DNA from: Scleromatobacter sp038243995
Lineage (GTDB): Bacteria > Pseudomonadota > Gammaproteobacteria > Burkholderiales > Burkholderiaceae_C
Reading direction: 5' to 3'
NCBI GenBank assembly: GCA_038243995.1
Contig: JBBRTV010000005.1
Coordinates: 124,001 to 188,000, forward strand
DNA: 64,000 bases
Part shown: piece by piece, positions 32,796 through 41,796 of the stretch
Layout of the letters: every line of letters begins with the position of its first letter
Position numbering within the stretch: position 1 is the first letter of the stretch
The notes under the pieces: generated by a model
Database searches by the model: none
The model's input: the letters and a program-made list of their open reading frames with translations, nothing else
Told to the model about the DNA's origin: nothing
Made by a program: the position numbers and the translations under genes

Positions 32796-35700
32796 CTAGC
32801 CCGGGCAGCGGAATTGCGCCAGTTCGGGCAGGCGCATGGGGTTGCGCACGCTGCCCGAACGCAGCTCGAACACGACGTGTTTGTCGCCCTGCACGAAGCT
32901 GACACTCTGGCGCTCGGGCGTGCCGCCCTCGAGCTTGGCCGCATCGACGAACCGGAACAGGGCCCACGGTCCGTCGAACTCGAGCGGCGGTGTCGCCGGC
33001 TTGCCGGCGACGACCAGGGCCAGCTTGATCTGGCTGTTCGGGCTCAGGCTGGGCCAGCTCAGGCGTGTGCCCGCATTGCCGCCGGGCTTCATGCTGGCGA
33101 CCTGGCCGTCGACGGTCAACTGCACTTCGCTGACGCCGTCGTCGGCGCGCTGCAGGAGCACGTCGAGCGATGCCACCGGATTGGCCGCCCCGCCCGGGAA
33201 GAAGGCGTCGCGGATGGTCGCGGCGCGCTGGAAGTTGGCGATCGCGGCCGCGGGCATGGCATCGACGCCTTCGGCGAGCTGGATGGGCTTCCATACCGGG
33301 CCGCTCATGTCGACCAGGCCCACGAGCTTGGTCTTCGCGAAGCCGTCGATGACGCCGTTCGGGGCGAACAGCTTCGCGAAGTCGCCCAGCGGCACTTCCC
33401 TGGCCTGCCCGCGTGCGAAGGGGTAGCGCCCGTCGACCGCCTGCTTGCAGAACGTGCCGACCTCGCCCGCGGCGGCCGCCTTCACGCCGGCCTGCGCCGA
33501 GCTCGCGGACTGCGCGGAGCTGCGCGAGATCAGGCCGTTGAGGAGGTTGCTGATCGGCGGCGGCATGCGGTCGGCCTCGCTCTTGATCCGCGCGACGATC
33601 AGCGCATCGGAAGTCGCCGGAGCGCCGCGCTTGATCGCTTCGTCCGTCGCGCGCAACTGCACTTCGTATTCCTTCAACACACCCAGTGTCGAATCGAGCG
33701 GCACGGGCTGTCCGGCCGCGCCGGCCACGACGCGCTGGAGCTGCTCGAAATGGGCGTCGACGATCGCCTCGGGCTTGGCCGCGGCGTTGGCGTTGGGGTC
33801 GGCGGTCCTGTCGCCGAGCAGCTTGTCGACGGTGCTGCGCATGGCGCCGGTCACCTTGCCGATGGCGCCGGCCGCGGCCGCCTCGGCCGATCGATTGCCG
33901 CCGCCGGACAGCCTGGTTTCCCTGGACACGCCGTTCAACAGGAGCTTGAGCGGCGAATCGCCGGCCGACAACAGCGTGATCGTCTGGATGCTGCCCTGCA
34001 GGCTGGTCGAGGGGATCAGGCGCAGGTCGCCGAGCATGTCGTCCCAGACCTTGATGTAGTCGTTCAGATACAGCTGCTGCACGGCGGACAAGGTGGTGGC
34101 CACGCCTGCGATGCCCTGCGCGCCCCCGGCGCCACCGAGAACCCAGCTCTCTTCCTCACCCAGCTGCTTGACGATCAGCGGCGCCTGCGCGCGGTAGCCC
34201 TTGTCATAGCCGGCGACGGTGAACAATGCGGGAATGCCTTGCGACAGCGGTACGCCGGAGGCGCGCTTGAAGATGAGGGCCGCCTGCGGGCCGCCGGCGT
34301 CGCTGACGCGGAATTCGGGCAAGCCGTCCCCGGCGCCCAGGCGTTTCAGGCGCGAGTACGCACGCTCGGCGAGCGACGAGGCCGCCAGCTGCTGGCGCAT
34401 GTCGTCGACGAGCGCCTGGTCTTTCGGCAGCACCATTTCCAGCGGCGCCTGCTCGAGAGCCGTGTGCAGGTGGGCGGCCAGGGAGGACCGCTGCAACTGG
34501 GTCACTTCGCGTGGCAGCGTGCGCTCCCAGTCGGCGGCCACCCAGGCCTCGACGTCGGGGGCCTTGAGATGCGCCGGGTCATAGAGCATGACGTAGGTCT
34601 TGAGGGCCTCGTAGCGCACTTCGGGCGACGTGGCATCCCGGATCTGCTGCTCGAGTCGCAGGGCGACGCGCGGCATGAAGACGTCGCGCAGCAGGTCGAG
34701 ATAGGCGGCGGTCGCCTCCGTGCCCAGCTTGCCGCCCTGGTTCAATCCGAAGCTGCGCGACAGCGGGACGCTCGCGTCGCGCTCGGAAAAGCCCGTGGGC
34801 AATGCCCGCGCGGCGTCGAGCACCGCAAGCGCCGCAAGGACGTCGCCCGCGGGCAGGCGCGGCAAGGCGGAGGTCTGCCTTGCGAGGTCGGCGGCGGCGA
34901 CGTCGACGTCGCGGATCAGCACCTGGTTGCGCACGAAGCTGATCGTCCAGCCCGCGACCAGGAGGATCGCGAGGATACCGAGCACCGCATACGCCAGCAG
35001 GGCGATCCTGCCGCGGCGCTTCTCGATGACTGCGCTGCGTCCGCTGATGTCGGACTCCGCGAAGATGACGTTGCGAAGCAGGTGGGTGAGGAAGTAGCTG
35101 CGTCCGGATGCGGCCGCCGGGGCGAGCACCTGGCGCTCCAGGCCGTAGGCGCGCGAGATGTTGCCGAGCACGCGGTCGAACGGACTGCCCTCCTGCGTGC
35201 CGCTGGTGAAATACACGCCGCGAACCATGGGCTCTTCGCCGAAGGACGAGCTGAGGAAGGCCTCGTCGAGGAAGCTCTTCAGCATCTCCCTGAGGGCGGC
35301 GAACTGCTGCGGGAACGCGAACAGCGTGGCGCGGCGCTGCGGGTCGCGCTCTTCTTCCATGCGTGTCGTGAGGCGGGCGTTCAGGCGCGCGACCAGCGCG
35401 TCGAACTCGGCGGCGAAGGTCGTGCCCGGCGACTTGCCGGCGGGCGCCGGGAAATCGAAGGTGGTGCCCCAGACCTGCGCGCGCGCTTCGCGCCCGAGGT
35501 CGCCGAAGAACTCCGAGAATCCGGCCAGCAGGTCGGATTTGGTGACGATCACGTAGATCGGGAAGCGGACGCCCAGCTTGCTGTACAGCTCCTGGATGCG
35601 GGCGCGCACCGAGCGTGCATAGTCGTCGCGCTGCGCGGTCGACGACGTGAACAGGTCGGACAGGCTGACGGTGATGATCGCGCCGTTGAGCGGCTGCGCC

Positions 35701-36347
35701 GGACGAAACTTCTTCAGCAAGGTCAGGAAGCCGGTCCAGGCCGCGGCATCGACTTCGCGATTGCTGCTCTGCGTCGTGTAGCGACCCGCCGTATCCAGCA
35801 GCACGGCCTCGTCGGTGAACCACCAGTCGCAATTGCGCGTGCCGCCAATGCCCTTGACAGCGTCCTTGCCCATCTTTCCTTCGAGCGGGAAGCGCAGGCC
35901 GGAGTTGACGAGCGCGGTGGTCTTGCCGGATCCCGGCGCGCCGATGAACATGTACCAGGGCAACTGGTAGAGGTAGTTGCGCCCGCCGCCCGATCTGTCG
36001 TCGAAGCGCGCCTTGCGCAAGGTGCCCATCGCCTCGTCGAAGCGCTTCTTCAGCTCGGCGACCTCGCGTTGCGACAGCGCCGAATTGCTGGAAGCGCCGT
36101 CGCCGATCGCCGAGAGCAGTTGCTTGTTGGCACGCCACGCCCGGTAGTGCTTGATGCTCTCCCAAGCGGCGAAGCCCAGCAGTACCAGCAGGATCAACCC
36201 CAGGCGCGCCCCGGCGGAGCCGAGCGGCCGGTGGTCATAGAAGGCGATCGCATCGCCGACGAACCAGATCAGGAGCGAGACGATAGCCAGGCCGATGATC
36301 GCCAGCACCCGGCGATTGGCGAAGAAGCGCTTGAGCTTTGCCCACAT
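32796..36347 (-). CDS. tssM: T6SS membrane core protein TssM (IcmF family)
   Basis: 1183 residues. Two N-terminal membrane segments (about 13-32 and 45-62), then a cytoplasmic domain with Walker A GAPGSGKTTAL (Lys142) and WWFTDEAVLLDTAGRY as the Walker B-like region, then a third membrane segment (about 440-462, IALLAYAVLGILAILLVAGW) and a long periplasmic part ending in the IcmF C-terminal/DUF1215-type region (LSWPSLSPNSQIKLAL; GPWALFRFVDAAKLE). TssM spans the envelope with TssL and normally TssJ. The Walker A motif is intact, suggesting a nucleotide-binding TssM. Confidence 0.97.
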   Translation of the reverse strand: MWAKLKRFFANRRVLAIIGLAIVSLLIWFVGDAIAFYDHRPLGSAGARLGLILLVLLGFAAWESIKHYRAWRANKQLLSAIGDGASSNSALSQREVAELKKRFDEAMGTLRKARFDDRSGGGRNYLYQLPWYMFIGAPGSGKTTALVNSGLRFPLEGKMGKDAVKGIGGTRNCDWWFTDEAVLLDTAGRYTTQSSNREVDAAAWTGFLTLLKKFRPAQPLNGAIITVSLSDLFTSSTAQRDDYARSVRARIQELYSKLGVRFPIYVIVTKSDLLAGFSEFFGDLGREARAQVWGTTFDFPAPAGKSPGTTFAAEFDALVARLNARLTTRMEEERDPQRRATLFAFPQQFAALREMLKSFLDEAFLSSSFGEEPMVRGVYFTSGTQEGSPFDRVLGNISRAYGLERQVLAPAAASGRSYFLTHLLRNVIFAESDISGRSAVIEKRRGRIALLAYAVLGILAILLVAGWTISFVRNQVLIRDVDVAAADLARQTSALPRLPAGDVLAALAVLDAARALPTGFSERDASVPLSRSFGLNQGGKLGTEATAAYLDLLRDVFMPRVALRLEQQIRDATSPEVRYEALKTYVMLYDPAHLKAPDVEAWVAADWERTLPREVTQLQRSSLAAHLHTALEQAPLEMVLPKDQALVDDMRQQLAASSLAERAYSRLKRLGAGDGLPEFRVSDAGGPQAALIFKRASGVPLSQGIPALFTVAGYDKGYRAQAPLIVKQLGEEESWVLGGAGGAQGIAGVATTLSAVQQLYLNDYIKVWDDMLGDLRLIPSTSLQGSIQTITLLSAGDSPLKLLLNGVSRETRLSGGGNRSAEAAAAGAIGKVTGAMRSTVDKLLGDRTADPNANAAAKPEAIVDAHFEQLQRVVAGAAGQPVPLDSTLGVLKEYEVQLRATDEAIKRGAPATSDALIVARIKSEADRMPPPISNLLNGLISRSSAQSASSAQAGVKAAAAGEVGTFCKQAVDGRYPFARGQAREVPLGDFAKLFAPNGVIDGFAKTKLVGLVDMSGPVWKPIQLAEGVDAMPAAAIANFQRAATIRDAFFPGGAANPVASLDVLLQRADDGVSEVQLTVDGQVASMKPGGNAGTRLSWPSLSPNSQIKLALVVAGKPATPPLEFDGPWALFRFVDAAKLEGGTPERQSVSFVQGDKHVVFELRSGSVRNPMRLPELAQFRCPG

Positions 36348-36368
36348 TTTTTTATCCCGCTGGAGCCC

Positions 36369-37700
36369 TCAGGCTCCGGTACGCAAGGTGATCTCGACGC
36401 GACGGTTGCGCGCGCGGCCTTCCGGGGTCGAATTCGGCGCCAGCGGCTTGCTGTCCGCGAGACCTTCGGCCTTGATGTCGTGGTTCTGCACGGACTGGCT
36501 GAGCAGCGCGGCCACGCCGCGCGCACGTTCGAGCGAAAGTTCGTAGTTCGACGGGAATCGCAGCGAACGCCTGGTCGGCTGGTTGTCGGTGTGGCCGCTG
36601 ACGGTGACGACTCCCGGCACCCGGTTGATCGCCGCGGCGATGCGGTTGATCACCGGAACGAGTTCGGGACGGATCTCGGCGCTGCCGGGATCGTAGAACT
36701 TGTCGCCATGGATGATCACGTGGCTGGAGGTGGCGTCTTCGTTGACCTCGAGCTGGTCGGCCAGGATCTCGGCAGCGAGCAGCGGCTTCAGGCGCGGCGC
36801 CACCGGGGCCGGCGGCGGTGGCGCCGCGCGCTTCAGGTCGCCGACGTCGGAGTGGATCGAGGCGAGCGCCGTGAAGACCGGATCCGACTTGGACGCCAGC
36901 AGCAGCGCGAAGCCCAGATAGAGGACGAACAGCAGCGTGGCCACCACCGCCAAGATGATCCAGCCGGAGAGCCGGCGCACCAGCGGTTTGGCGACCCGCT
37001 GGACGCCCTTCCACTTGCCGGACAGGTCGCGTTCGAACTCCCCGCGCTCGCGCCGGATGACGCCGTGCAGGCGGTCGCGCAGCGCATCGAGCTGGGTGCG
37101 ACCGTTCTCGACGAGGCTGTAGCGGCCCTCGAAACCGAGCGCCAGGCATACGTACATCAGCTCGAGCAGGTCGATGTTGCGGCGCGGATCCTCCATCGCC
37201 TTGTCGAGCAGCTGGAAGAACTTCTCGCCGCCGAAGCCTTCGCGGTGCAGGGTGACCAGCAGGCTCTGCTGCACCCACTCGGGGCTGGCGCCCCAGGGCA
37301 TGTTGGCGACGGCCTCGTCGATCATGGTGCAGAGCGCATAGCGCGCGATCAGCACATGCTCGGGACTGGCTCCTCCCGCGCGGGCGCGGGTCTCGAAATC
37401 GGTGATCGCGCGCAGCAGGTAGTCGCGCAGGCCGGCCGGGTCGCCATGGTGCAGCGAGCGGCGGATCGTCGGCACGGTATTGAGCAGCACGGAAGCGTTC
37501 GCCACCAGCGGATTCAGGCCGACGGGGCCGGCGGTGTCTTCCAGGTCCGACAGCACCGTCGACGCGTCGAGCGTGACGGCCTCGCCCGCCTGGTTGCCGG
37601 CGGAAGCCCGGCGACCGCCGGGCCGCGGGATCATGATCGTGGATTCCGAATCGGGTTGGTCGGGAATGCCCGGCAGGCCGGGGAATGGAGGTTCGCTCAT
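36369..37700 (-). CDS. tssL: T6SS membrane complex protein TssL with C-terminal OmpA-like domain
   Basis: 443 residues. The cytoplasmic DotU domain (about 45-240: NPLVANASVLLNTVPTIR, ALCTMIDEAVANMPWG) is followed by one membrane segment (about 248-270, WIILAVVATLLFVLYLGFAL) and a periplasmic OmpA-like peptidoglycan-binding domain (about 315-440: YDPGSAEIRPELVPVINRIA, VTVSGHTDNQPTR, LSLERARGVAALL, ARNRRVEI). This is the extended, evolved TssL that fastens the membrane complex to the cell wall directly, which can matter here because no TssJ or separate TagL/TagN/TagP anchor was seen. Confidence 0.96.
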   Translation of the reverse strand: MSEPPFPGLPGIPDQPDSESTIMIPRPGGRRASAGNQAGEAVTLDASTVLSDLEDTAGPVGLNPLVANASVLLNTVPTIRRSLHHGDPAGLRDYLLRAITDFETRARAGGASPEHVLIARYALCTMIDEAVANMPWGASPEWVQQSLLVTLHREGFGGEKFFQLLDKAMEDPRRNIDLLELMYVCLALGFEGRYSLVENGRTQLDALRDRLHGVIRRERGEFERDLSGKWKGVQRVAKPLVRRLSGWIILAVVATLLFVLYLGFALLLASKSDPVFTALASIHSDVGDLKRAAPPPPAPVAPRLKPLLAAEILADQLEVNEDATSSHVIIHGDKFYDPGSAEIRPELVPVINRIAAAINRVPGVVTVSGHTDNQPTRRSLRFPSNYELSLERARGVAALLSQSVQNHDIKAEGLADSKPLAPNSTPEGRARNRRVEITLRTGA

Positions 37701-37721
37701 GGGGTACTCGCCTGGTGACGC

Positions 37722-39059
37722 TCAGGACTTGAGCGCCCAAAGTTCCAGCTGCAGGCCGGGGAAGTCGCCTGCGATGTGCAGCGCGAGCACCTTCGTGACC
37801 TCGAGCTGCTTCCAGAGCTCGCTGCTTCGATCGAGCTGGAAGTACGTGAAGCCGGCGTAGTAAGGCATGCGTGGCGGAGCCATCGGCAAGGCCTCGACCG
37901 CGATCGCCGGCAGATGCAGCCGGACGAGATCGCGGATCTTGTCCGGCGGCCCGATCTTGACCTGCGACGGGAAGCGCGTGCGGACGAATTCGCCGGTCTT
38001 GTCGGCGTTGACGGCCAGCACGAACATCGCGCTGCGCAGCAATTCCGTGTCAGGAATCATGCCGGTGTACAGCCCCGCCGCGCGCTCCTGCAGTGGAATG
38101 GGCACCGCATTCGGATTGATGACTTCCGCCAGCAGTTCGCGGATGTCGAACATCAGAGGTTCGAAAGTGCCCCGCAGGTCTTCGTGGCGGTAAGGCACCT
38201 GCACGCGTGCGCGGCGCTTGCGGCGATCGCTGAACGTCGCGAGTTCGCCGGCCACCTGCACGAGCACCGTGTAGAGGGCCTCGGGGTGCAGGCTCTCGCG
38301 TTCACCGAGGTGCGTGAGCCACGGGTCGAATCGGTTGGCGACCTGCAGCATCATGAAGTCGCCGATTTCGCCGACGCCCTTTTGTTGCGACTGGTTGAGG
38401 CGCGCCGCCAACGCATCGGCGCGATGACGGACGAGATTGCGCGCTTCCGTGAGGAAATCCTGCAGCCGTGCGAAGCCGCGGCATTCGAGCGCCGGCGGGA
38501 TGTAACTGTCGTCGAGGACCAGCTGGCCGGTGCTGCGTCGCTCGACGACCCGAGCCACGCCGATGCTGCAGAAGCCGGCCCGTGGGTCGTCGTCCAGCAT
38601 GAGTCGCAAGTTCAGTTGCCCGAGCTTCATCTCGGCCGGGTCGCCGACGCCTTGCACGTTGTCGTCGATGCGCTGGTCGTGGCCGACGAAGCGCGACAAC
38701 GCGGTGATCGGACCCGCGTCGATCGCGAACTCGGGCATGCCCGCCCGCACGAGCGGCAGCGCAAGGTGGATCAGCGTGTCCTTGACGTCGGTGCCGATCT
38801 CGAGCGCGAGCGGCGCGGCGTACTCTTCGGGGATGGCGAACGGCGTGCCGTCCGGCATGACGCCCCGCGCCGACTTGATGGAGAGGCGGCCGATCTTCAG
38901 CGCCTCCTCGTCGAGGCGAAGGCTGGAGAGGCCCCAGGACGGCGACAGCAGGCCCGCGGCGCGGGTCTCGACGAGCATCTCGACGGATCGCTCCAGCTGC
39001 TGGAAATGCTGCGGCCGCAGGAAGAGGCCTTCAGACCAGATGACGCGCTTTCTGCTCAT
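37722..39059 (-). CDS. tssK: T6SS baseplate-membrane connector TssK
   Basis: 445 residues beginning with the hallmark VIWSEGLFLRPQHFQQLER. TssK trimers link the baseplate wedges to TssL/TssM. Other conserved parts are HLALPLVRAGMPEF-like segments, a central FMMLQVANRFDPWLTHL and the C-terminal membrane-complex-binding part with FPSQVKIGPPDKIRDLVRLH and YFQLDRSSELWKQL. Length is normal. tssL follows after 21 nt. Confidence 0.97.
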   Translation of the reverse strand: MSRKRVIWSEGLFLRPQHFQQLERSVEMLVETRAAGLLSPSWGLSSLRLDEEALKIGRLSIKSARGVMPDGTPFAIPEEYAAPLALEIGTDVKDTLIHLALPLVRAGMPEFAIDAGPITALSRFVGHDQRIDDNVQGVGDPAEMKLGQLNLRLMLDDDPRAGFCSIGVARVVERRSTGQLVLDDSYIPPALECRGFARLQDFLTEARNLVRHRADALAARLNQSQQKGVGEIGDFMMLQVANRFDPWLTHLGERESLHPEALYTVLVQVAGELATFSDRRKRRARVQVPYRHEDLRGTFEPLMFDIRELLAEVINPNAVPIPLQERAAGLYTGMIPDTELLRSAMFVLAVNADKTGEFVRTRFPSQVKIGPPDKIRDLVRLHLPAIAVEALPMAPPRMPYYAGFTYFQLDRSSELWKQLEVTKVLALHIAGDFPGLQLELWALKS

Positions 39060-39180
39060 GCTCTTCTTGTCTTGGAAGCGTCACGGTGAGGCCGCGCAGC
39101 TTGTGGAATGACGGCCCCGGGGACTCTCGAGGCCGCGCCAACTGTACACGCAATCCCTCTGCGCACAGGGTCTCCGCGAC

Positions 39181-40674
39181 TCAACGTCCGCGCCATGAAC
39201 CGCACAGTGAAGCGCCTGCCGTCGCGACCGATTGCCAACTGCTCAAACGCACTCTCGGCACGCGCCGATCGCTCTGCAGCACGATGAAACCCGCGGACTG
39301 CAGCGCGCTCACTTCGCGCTCGCCCAGGTAGGTCTCGGCGGCTGCCTGCAGACGCGGTTCGTCGTCGCTGCGGTCGATGAATGCGGGCAGGTCGTCGAGC
39401 TGCACGAGCGATTCGACGCCGGCGTTCCCGCCCGCCTGCGCGTAGCCGGTGGCCAGCAGCAACGCGGCGTCCAGCGCCGCGCTGCGCCAGAGCAGGCCGT
39501 CGTGCAGCGCCGCGGGCGGCAGGTCGTCGAGCTCGTCGAACGGGAACATGGCGACCGGGTCGGCGCGCGGCCCGTACGGCAGGCGCGCGAGCAGGCGCGG
39601 GAAGGTCAGGCCGATGCGTGGCGCGAGCACGCTCTCGCGCAGGGCGCGCCAGACGCGCGCCTGCGCGGTCGCGAGGATCTCCGCGTCTGCGCTGGTCGCC
39701 ACCGCGGCGAGCGCCGGCGCCGCGCCCGCCAGCAGGACGGCGCCGTGCGCCGCCGCCAGCGCCGCGAGCCCGCCGAGCAGGGAAAGCTCGACAACGCCCG
39801 GGCCGAACTCTTCGAGGCTGACCAGCAGGGCACAGCCGACGCCGTCGCCGCGCAACGCGGGTGTCAACCCGGAGCGCGCGGCGTCGCCGCCCGCAGCCGT
39901 CAGGTCATCGAGGAGTTCGTCGGCGCGGCAGTCGAACAGCTCCAGTCGCACGCGGCCGTCGGCCATGTCGAGCGCGCGCACGAACCGGTCGACGCTGCGC
40001 CAGGCGCATTCGAGATGCCGCCACGCCGGGTCGCGCAGGACGCGGCGCAAGAGCGCCGCGGCGGCTGCGTTCCCGGCGCTCGGGGATCGCGCCGCGGCAG
40101 GCGCCAGGGGGAGCGCCGAGGCGCCGACCACCTGGCGGATGAAGCGGTCGACCGCTTCACCGGACTTGGGCGCCGCACGGGCCGGCGCGGGAGCGGCGCG
40201 CGCCGGCGCATTGGCAGGTACGCTGCCGCCCAGCAGTCGCCGCAAGGTGGCCGCCGCGTCCTCCGCTTCGCTCTTCGCGGGAGCGGAGTCGGCCTGTCGG
40301 CCAGGGGTCGGCGACGACGCGACGGTCTCTGAGCTTCCAGCCGCGGCCCGCGCCGGCAAGCGGGCAAGCAGCGCATCGGCGCCGAGTTCATCCAGGGTCG
40401 CGAGCGGGATGCGCAAGGCGGCGCCCGATTTGTCCTGGAGCCCGACGATCTCGACCGACGGTGCCAGCCGCTCGAACGCGCTGTCGAAGTTGTCGATGTC
40501 GATGCGCAGCGGACGGCGGTCGCCCAGCGCGCCTCGATCCGCGACGGGGCGTCCCGAGAAATCGCCGAGGACGACGATACGGAATGGCGTTTCGGCATCG
40601 CCGTCGTCGTCCGGATGGCGCGGCCGACGGGGCGACGGCACGTGGCCGATGTTCAACTCGATCGATGACGGCAT
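39181..40674 (-). CDS. Composite TssB-like/TssC-like T6SS protein lacking the TssC C-terminal region
   Basis: 497 residues from MPSSIELNIGHVPSP at 40674, with GAGG 8 nt upstream; frame further upstream is not coding-like. Residues about 28-75 resemble TssB: FRIVVLGDFSGRP, then LRIDIDNFDSAFERLAPSV, aligned with MADLSGKP...FLEIDVDNFDERLKSM of the real TssB. After an Ala/Pro-rich linker (about 100-175), residues about 195-480 resemble TssC: LECAWRSVDRFVRALDMADG, then RIGLTFPRLLARLPYGPRAD, LLWRSAALDAALLLATGYA and LQSAGFIVLQSDRRVP. The region carrying the last part of TssC (about 110 residues, the sheath handshake) is missing. It lies between the DUF4123 gene and tssK, so it belongs to the T6SS. 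A sheath-related regulatory or capping role is a guess; a dedicated homology search is needed to name it. Confidence 0.75.
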   Translation of the reverse strand: MPSSIELNIGHVPSPRRPRHPDDDGDAETPFRIVVLGDFSGRPVADRGALGDRRPLRIDIDNFDSAFERLAPSVEIVGLQDKSGAALRIPLATLDELGADALLARLPARAAAGSSETVASSPTPGRQADSAPAKSEAEDAAATLRRLLGGSVPANAPARAAPAPARAAPKSGEAVDRFIRQVVGASALPLAPAAARSPSAGNAAAAALLRRVLRDPAWRHLECAWRSVDRFVRALDMADGRVRLELFDCRADELLDDLTAAGGDAARSGLTPALRGDGVGCALLVSLEEFGPGVVELSLLGGLAALAAAHGAVLLAGAAPALAAVATSADAEILATAQARVWRALRESVLAPRIGLTFPRLLARLPYGPRADPVAMFPFDELDDLPPAALHDGLLWRSAALDAALLLATGYAQAGGNAGVESLVQLDDLPAFIDRSDDEPRLQAAAETYLGEREVSALQSAGFIVLQSDRRVPRVRLSSWQSVATAGASLCGSWRGR

Positions 40675-40778
40675 CGCGGCCCTCTTTCGTGACAAATCTG
40701 CGCGCGCGAGCCGCGCGCGGCATGTTGGATCAGGATGCGTCGAAAGGCGACGCGCCAGGGGCGACCTGCAACTTGTTG

Positions 40779-41321
40779 TCATCCGCCCACGCTTTGCCCG
40801 ACCAGCCGGCCGTCCGCGAGCGACCACGCGTACGCACGCGCCGGGTCTTCGTCCTCGGCGATGAGGAAGCCGACCGGGCCGAAGAATTCGGCCAGTTGCT
40901 TCGGCACGCAGGTCGGCAGGAAGCTGCGCAGCACGCGCGGATCGTAGAAGCGGAAATACAGCGGGTCGAGGTTCGGGCCGTAGACCATCACCTGGGAGCG
41001 CAGGTGGCGCCATAACGCCGGCAACGGCGTGCCGCTGGTGAGGAACACGCCCCAGTTCTGGCCCCAGCCCTCGGACAGCAGGCGGCGCGTGAAGGCCGAA
41101 CTCTGCTCGAGTTCGACGAGGTAGGGTGCGACCGAGGCCATGTCGGGCTCGAGGTCACCGGCAAACAGGCAGCGCCAGGGGGGCGCGCCATCCGCGTGCA
41201 GCGCACCGACCAGCGTCTCGTTCTGGGCGCCGTCGAGGATGGCGTAGGCGGGATGATCGCCCGCCTCGCTCCAGAGGCGAGTCTGCACCGCGCGTGGCAT
41301 CGGAAGTGAGCGTTCGGACAT
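40779..41321 (-). CDS. DUF4123 protein, probable T6SS effector chaperone
   Basis: 180 residues. Family pattern: AYAILDGAQNE near the N-terminus, YLVELEQSSAFTRRLL, WGQNWGVFLTSGTPLPALWR, HLRSQVMVYGPNLDPLYFRF and YDPRVLRSFLPTC. DUF4123 proteins (Tap-1/TEC type) load effectors on a cognate VgrG or PAAR tip and are usually encoded between vgrG and the effector. Here the order is vgrG, PAAR-like, DUF4123, and then the TssB/C-like composite instead of a recognisable toxin. Confidence 0.88.
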   Translation of the reverse strand: MSERSLPMPRAVQTRLWSEAGDHPAYAILDGAQNETLVGALHADGAPPWRCLFAGDLEPDMASVAPYLVELEQSSAFTRRLLSEGWGQNWGVFLTSGTPLPALWRHLRSQVMVYGPNLDPLYFRFYDPRVLRSFLPTCVPKQLAEFFGPVGFLIAEDEDPARAYAWSLADGRLVGQSVGG

Positions 41322-41330
41322 TGGTTCGTC

Positions 41331-41720
41331 TCAGGGAATCTGGTGGGTGGCCTGGCCTTCGAACGCCACGCTGATGACCCCCCCGGAAATGCAGGGGAGC
41401 GTCGACGTCTTGTTCAGGGCGGGGACGTTCTGGAGGATCACCGTCGCCTGGCCGGGTATCCACGGCGACGGCGTGTTCGGAAGACAGGGGCCGGGGGTCA
41501 GGACTCCGAGCGCCGCCGACGTGGCGGTCGCCGTGGCGGGGTTGAGGACAGACATGCAGACGCCGAACGGCCGGATGTTGACCATGGCGACGTGGTCATT
41601 GATGTTGGCCGCCGGCTGGTTGAAGGTGTTGACCATCTTCACGGGCAACACGCCCAGCGCGCTGGGTGCGGCACCCATCGTGCACTTCAGCAAGGCGTTG
41701 TTGCAGACATGGTTGGACAT
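41331..41720 (-). CDS. PAAR-like DUF4280 tip protein
   Basis: 129 residues, with GGAG 7 nt before the ATG. Starts MSNHVCNNALLKCTMG and has several cysteines at conserved places (residues 6, 13, then FGVCMS, GPCLPNTP, LPCISGG) and the motif ANINDHVAMVNIRPFG. DUF4280/DUF4150-type PAAR-like proteins cap the VgrG spike and sharpen it, sometimes carrying toxins; this one ends right after the cap domain, so it carries no toxin of its own. The DUF4123 gene begins 9 nt after its stop. Confidence 0.88.
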   Translation of the reverse strand: MSNHVCNNALLKCTMGAAPSALGVLPVKMVNTFNQPAANINDHVAMVNIRPFGVCMSVLNPATATATSAALGVLTPGPCLPNTPSPWIPGQATVILQNVPALNKTSTLPCISGGVISVAFEGQATHQIP

Positions 41721-41746
41721 GGGAAGTCTCCGGAGTCGATGGAGCC

Positions 41747-41765
41747 GCCCGCGCGCCGCGCGGGC
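41747..41765 (-). other. GC hairpin between vgrG and the PAAR-like gene
   Basis: GCCCGCGCG and CGCGCGGGC form a perfect 9-bp inverted repeat around one central base in the 76-nt gap. No T-run follows on the coding strand. It may tune relative expression of the two spike genes; it may also be a by-product of base composition. Confidence 0.35.
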
Positions 41766-41796
41766 CGCCGTGGCAAGGCGTGGGGACAGGCCCGCG

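Noticed and set aside
32814..37718. 1634-codon open frame on the + strand
   Set aside because: Antisense to tssM and tssL, both of which carry unmistakable motifs. Length alone is not evidence in DNA of this GC content.
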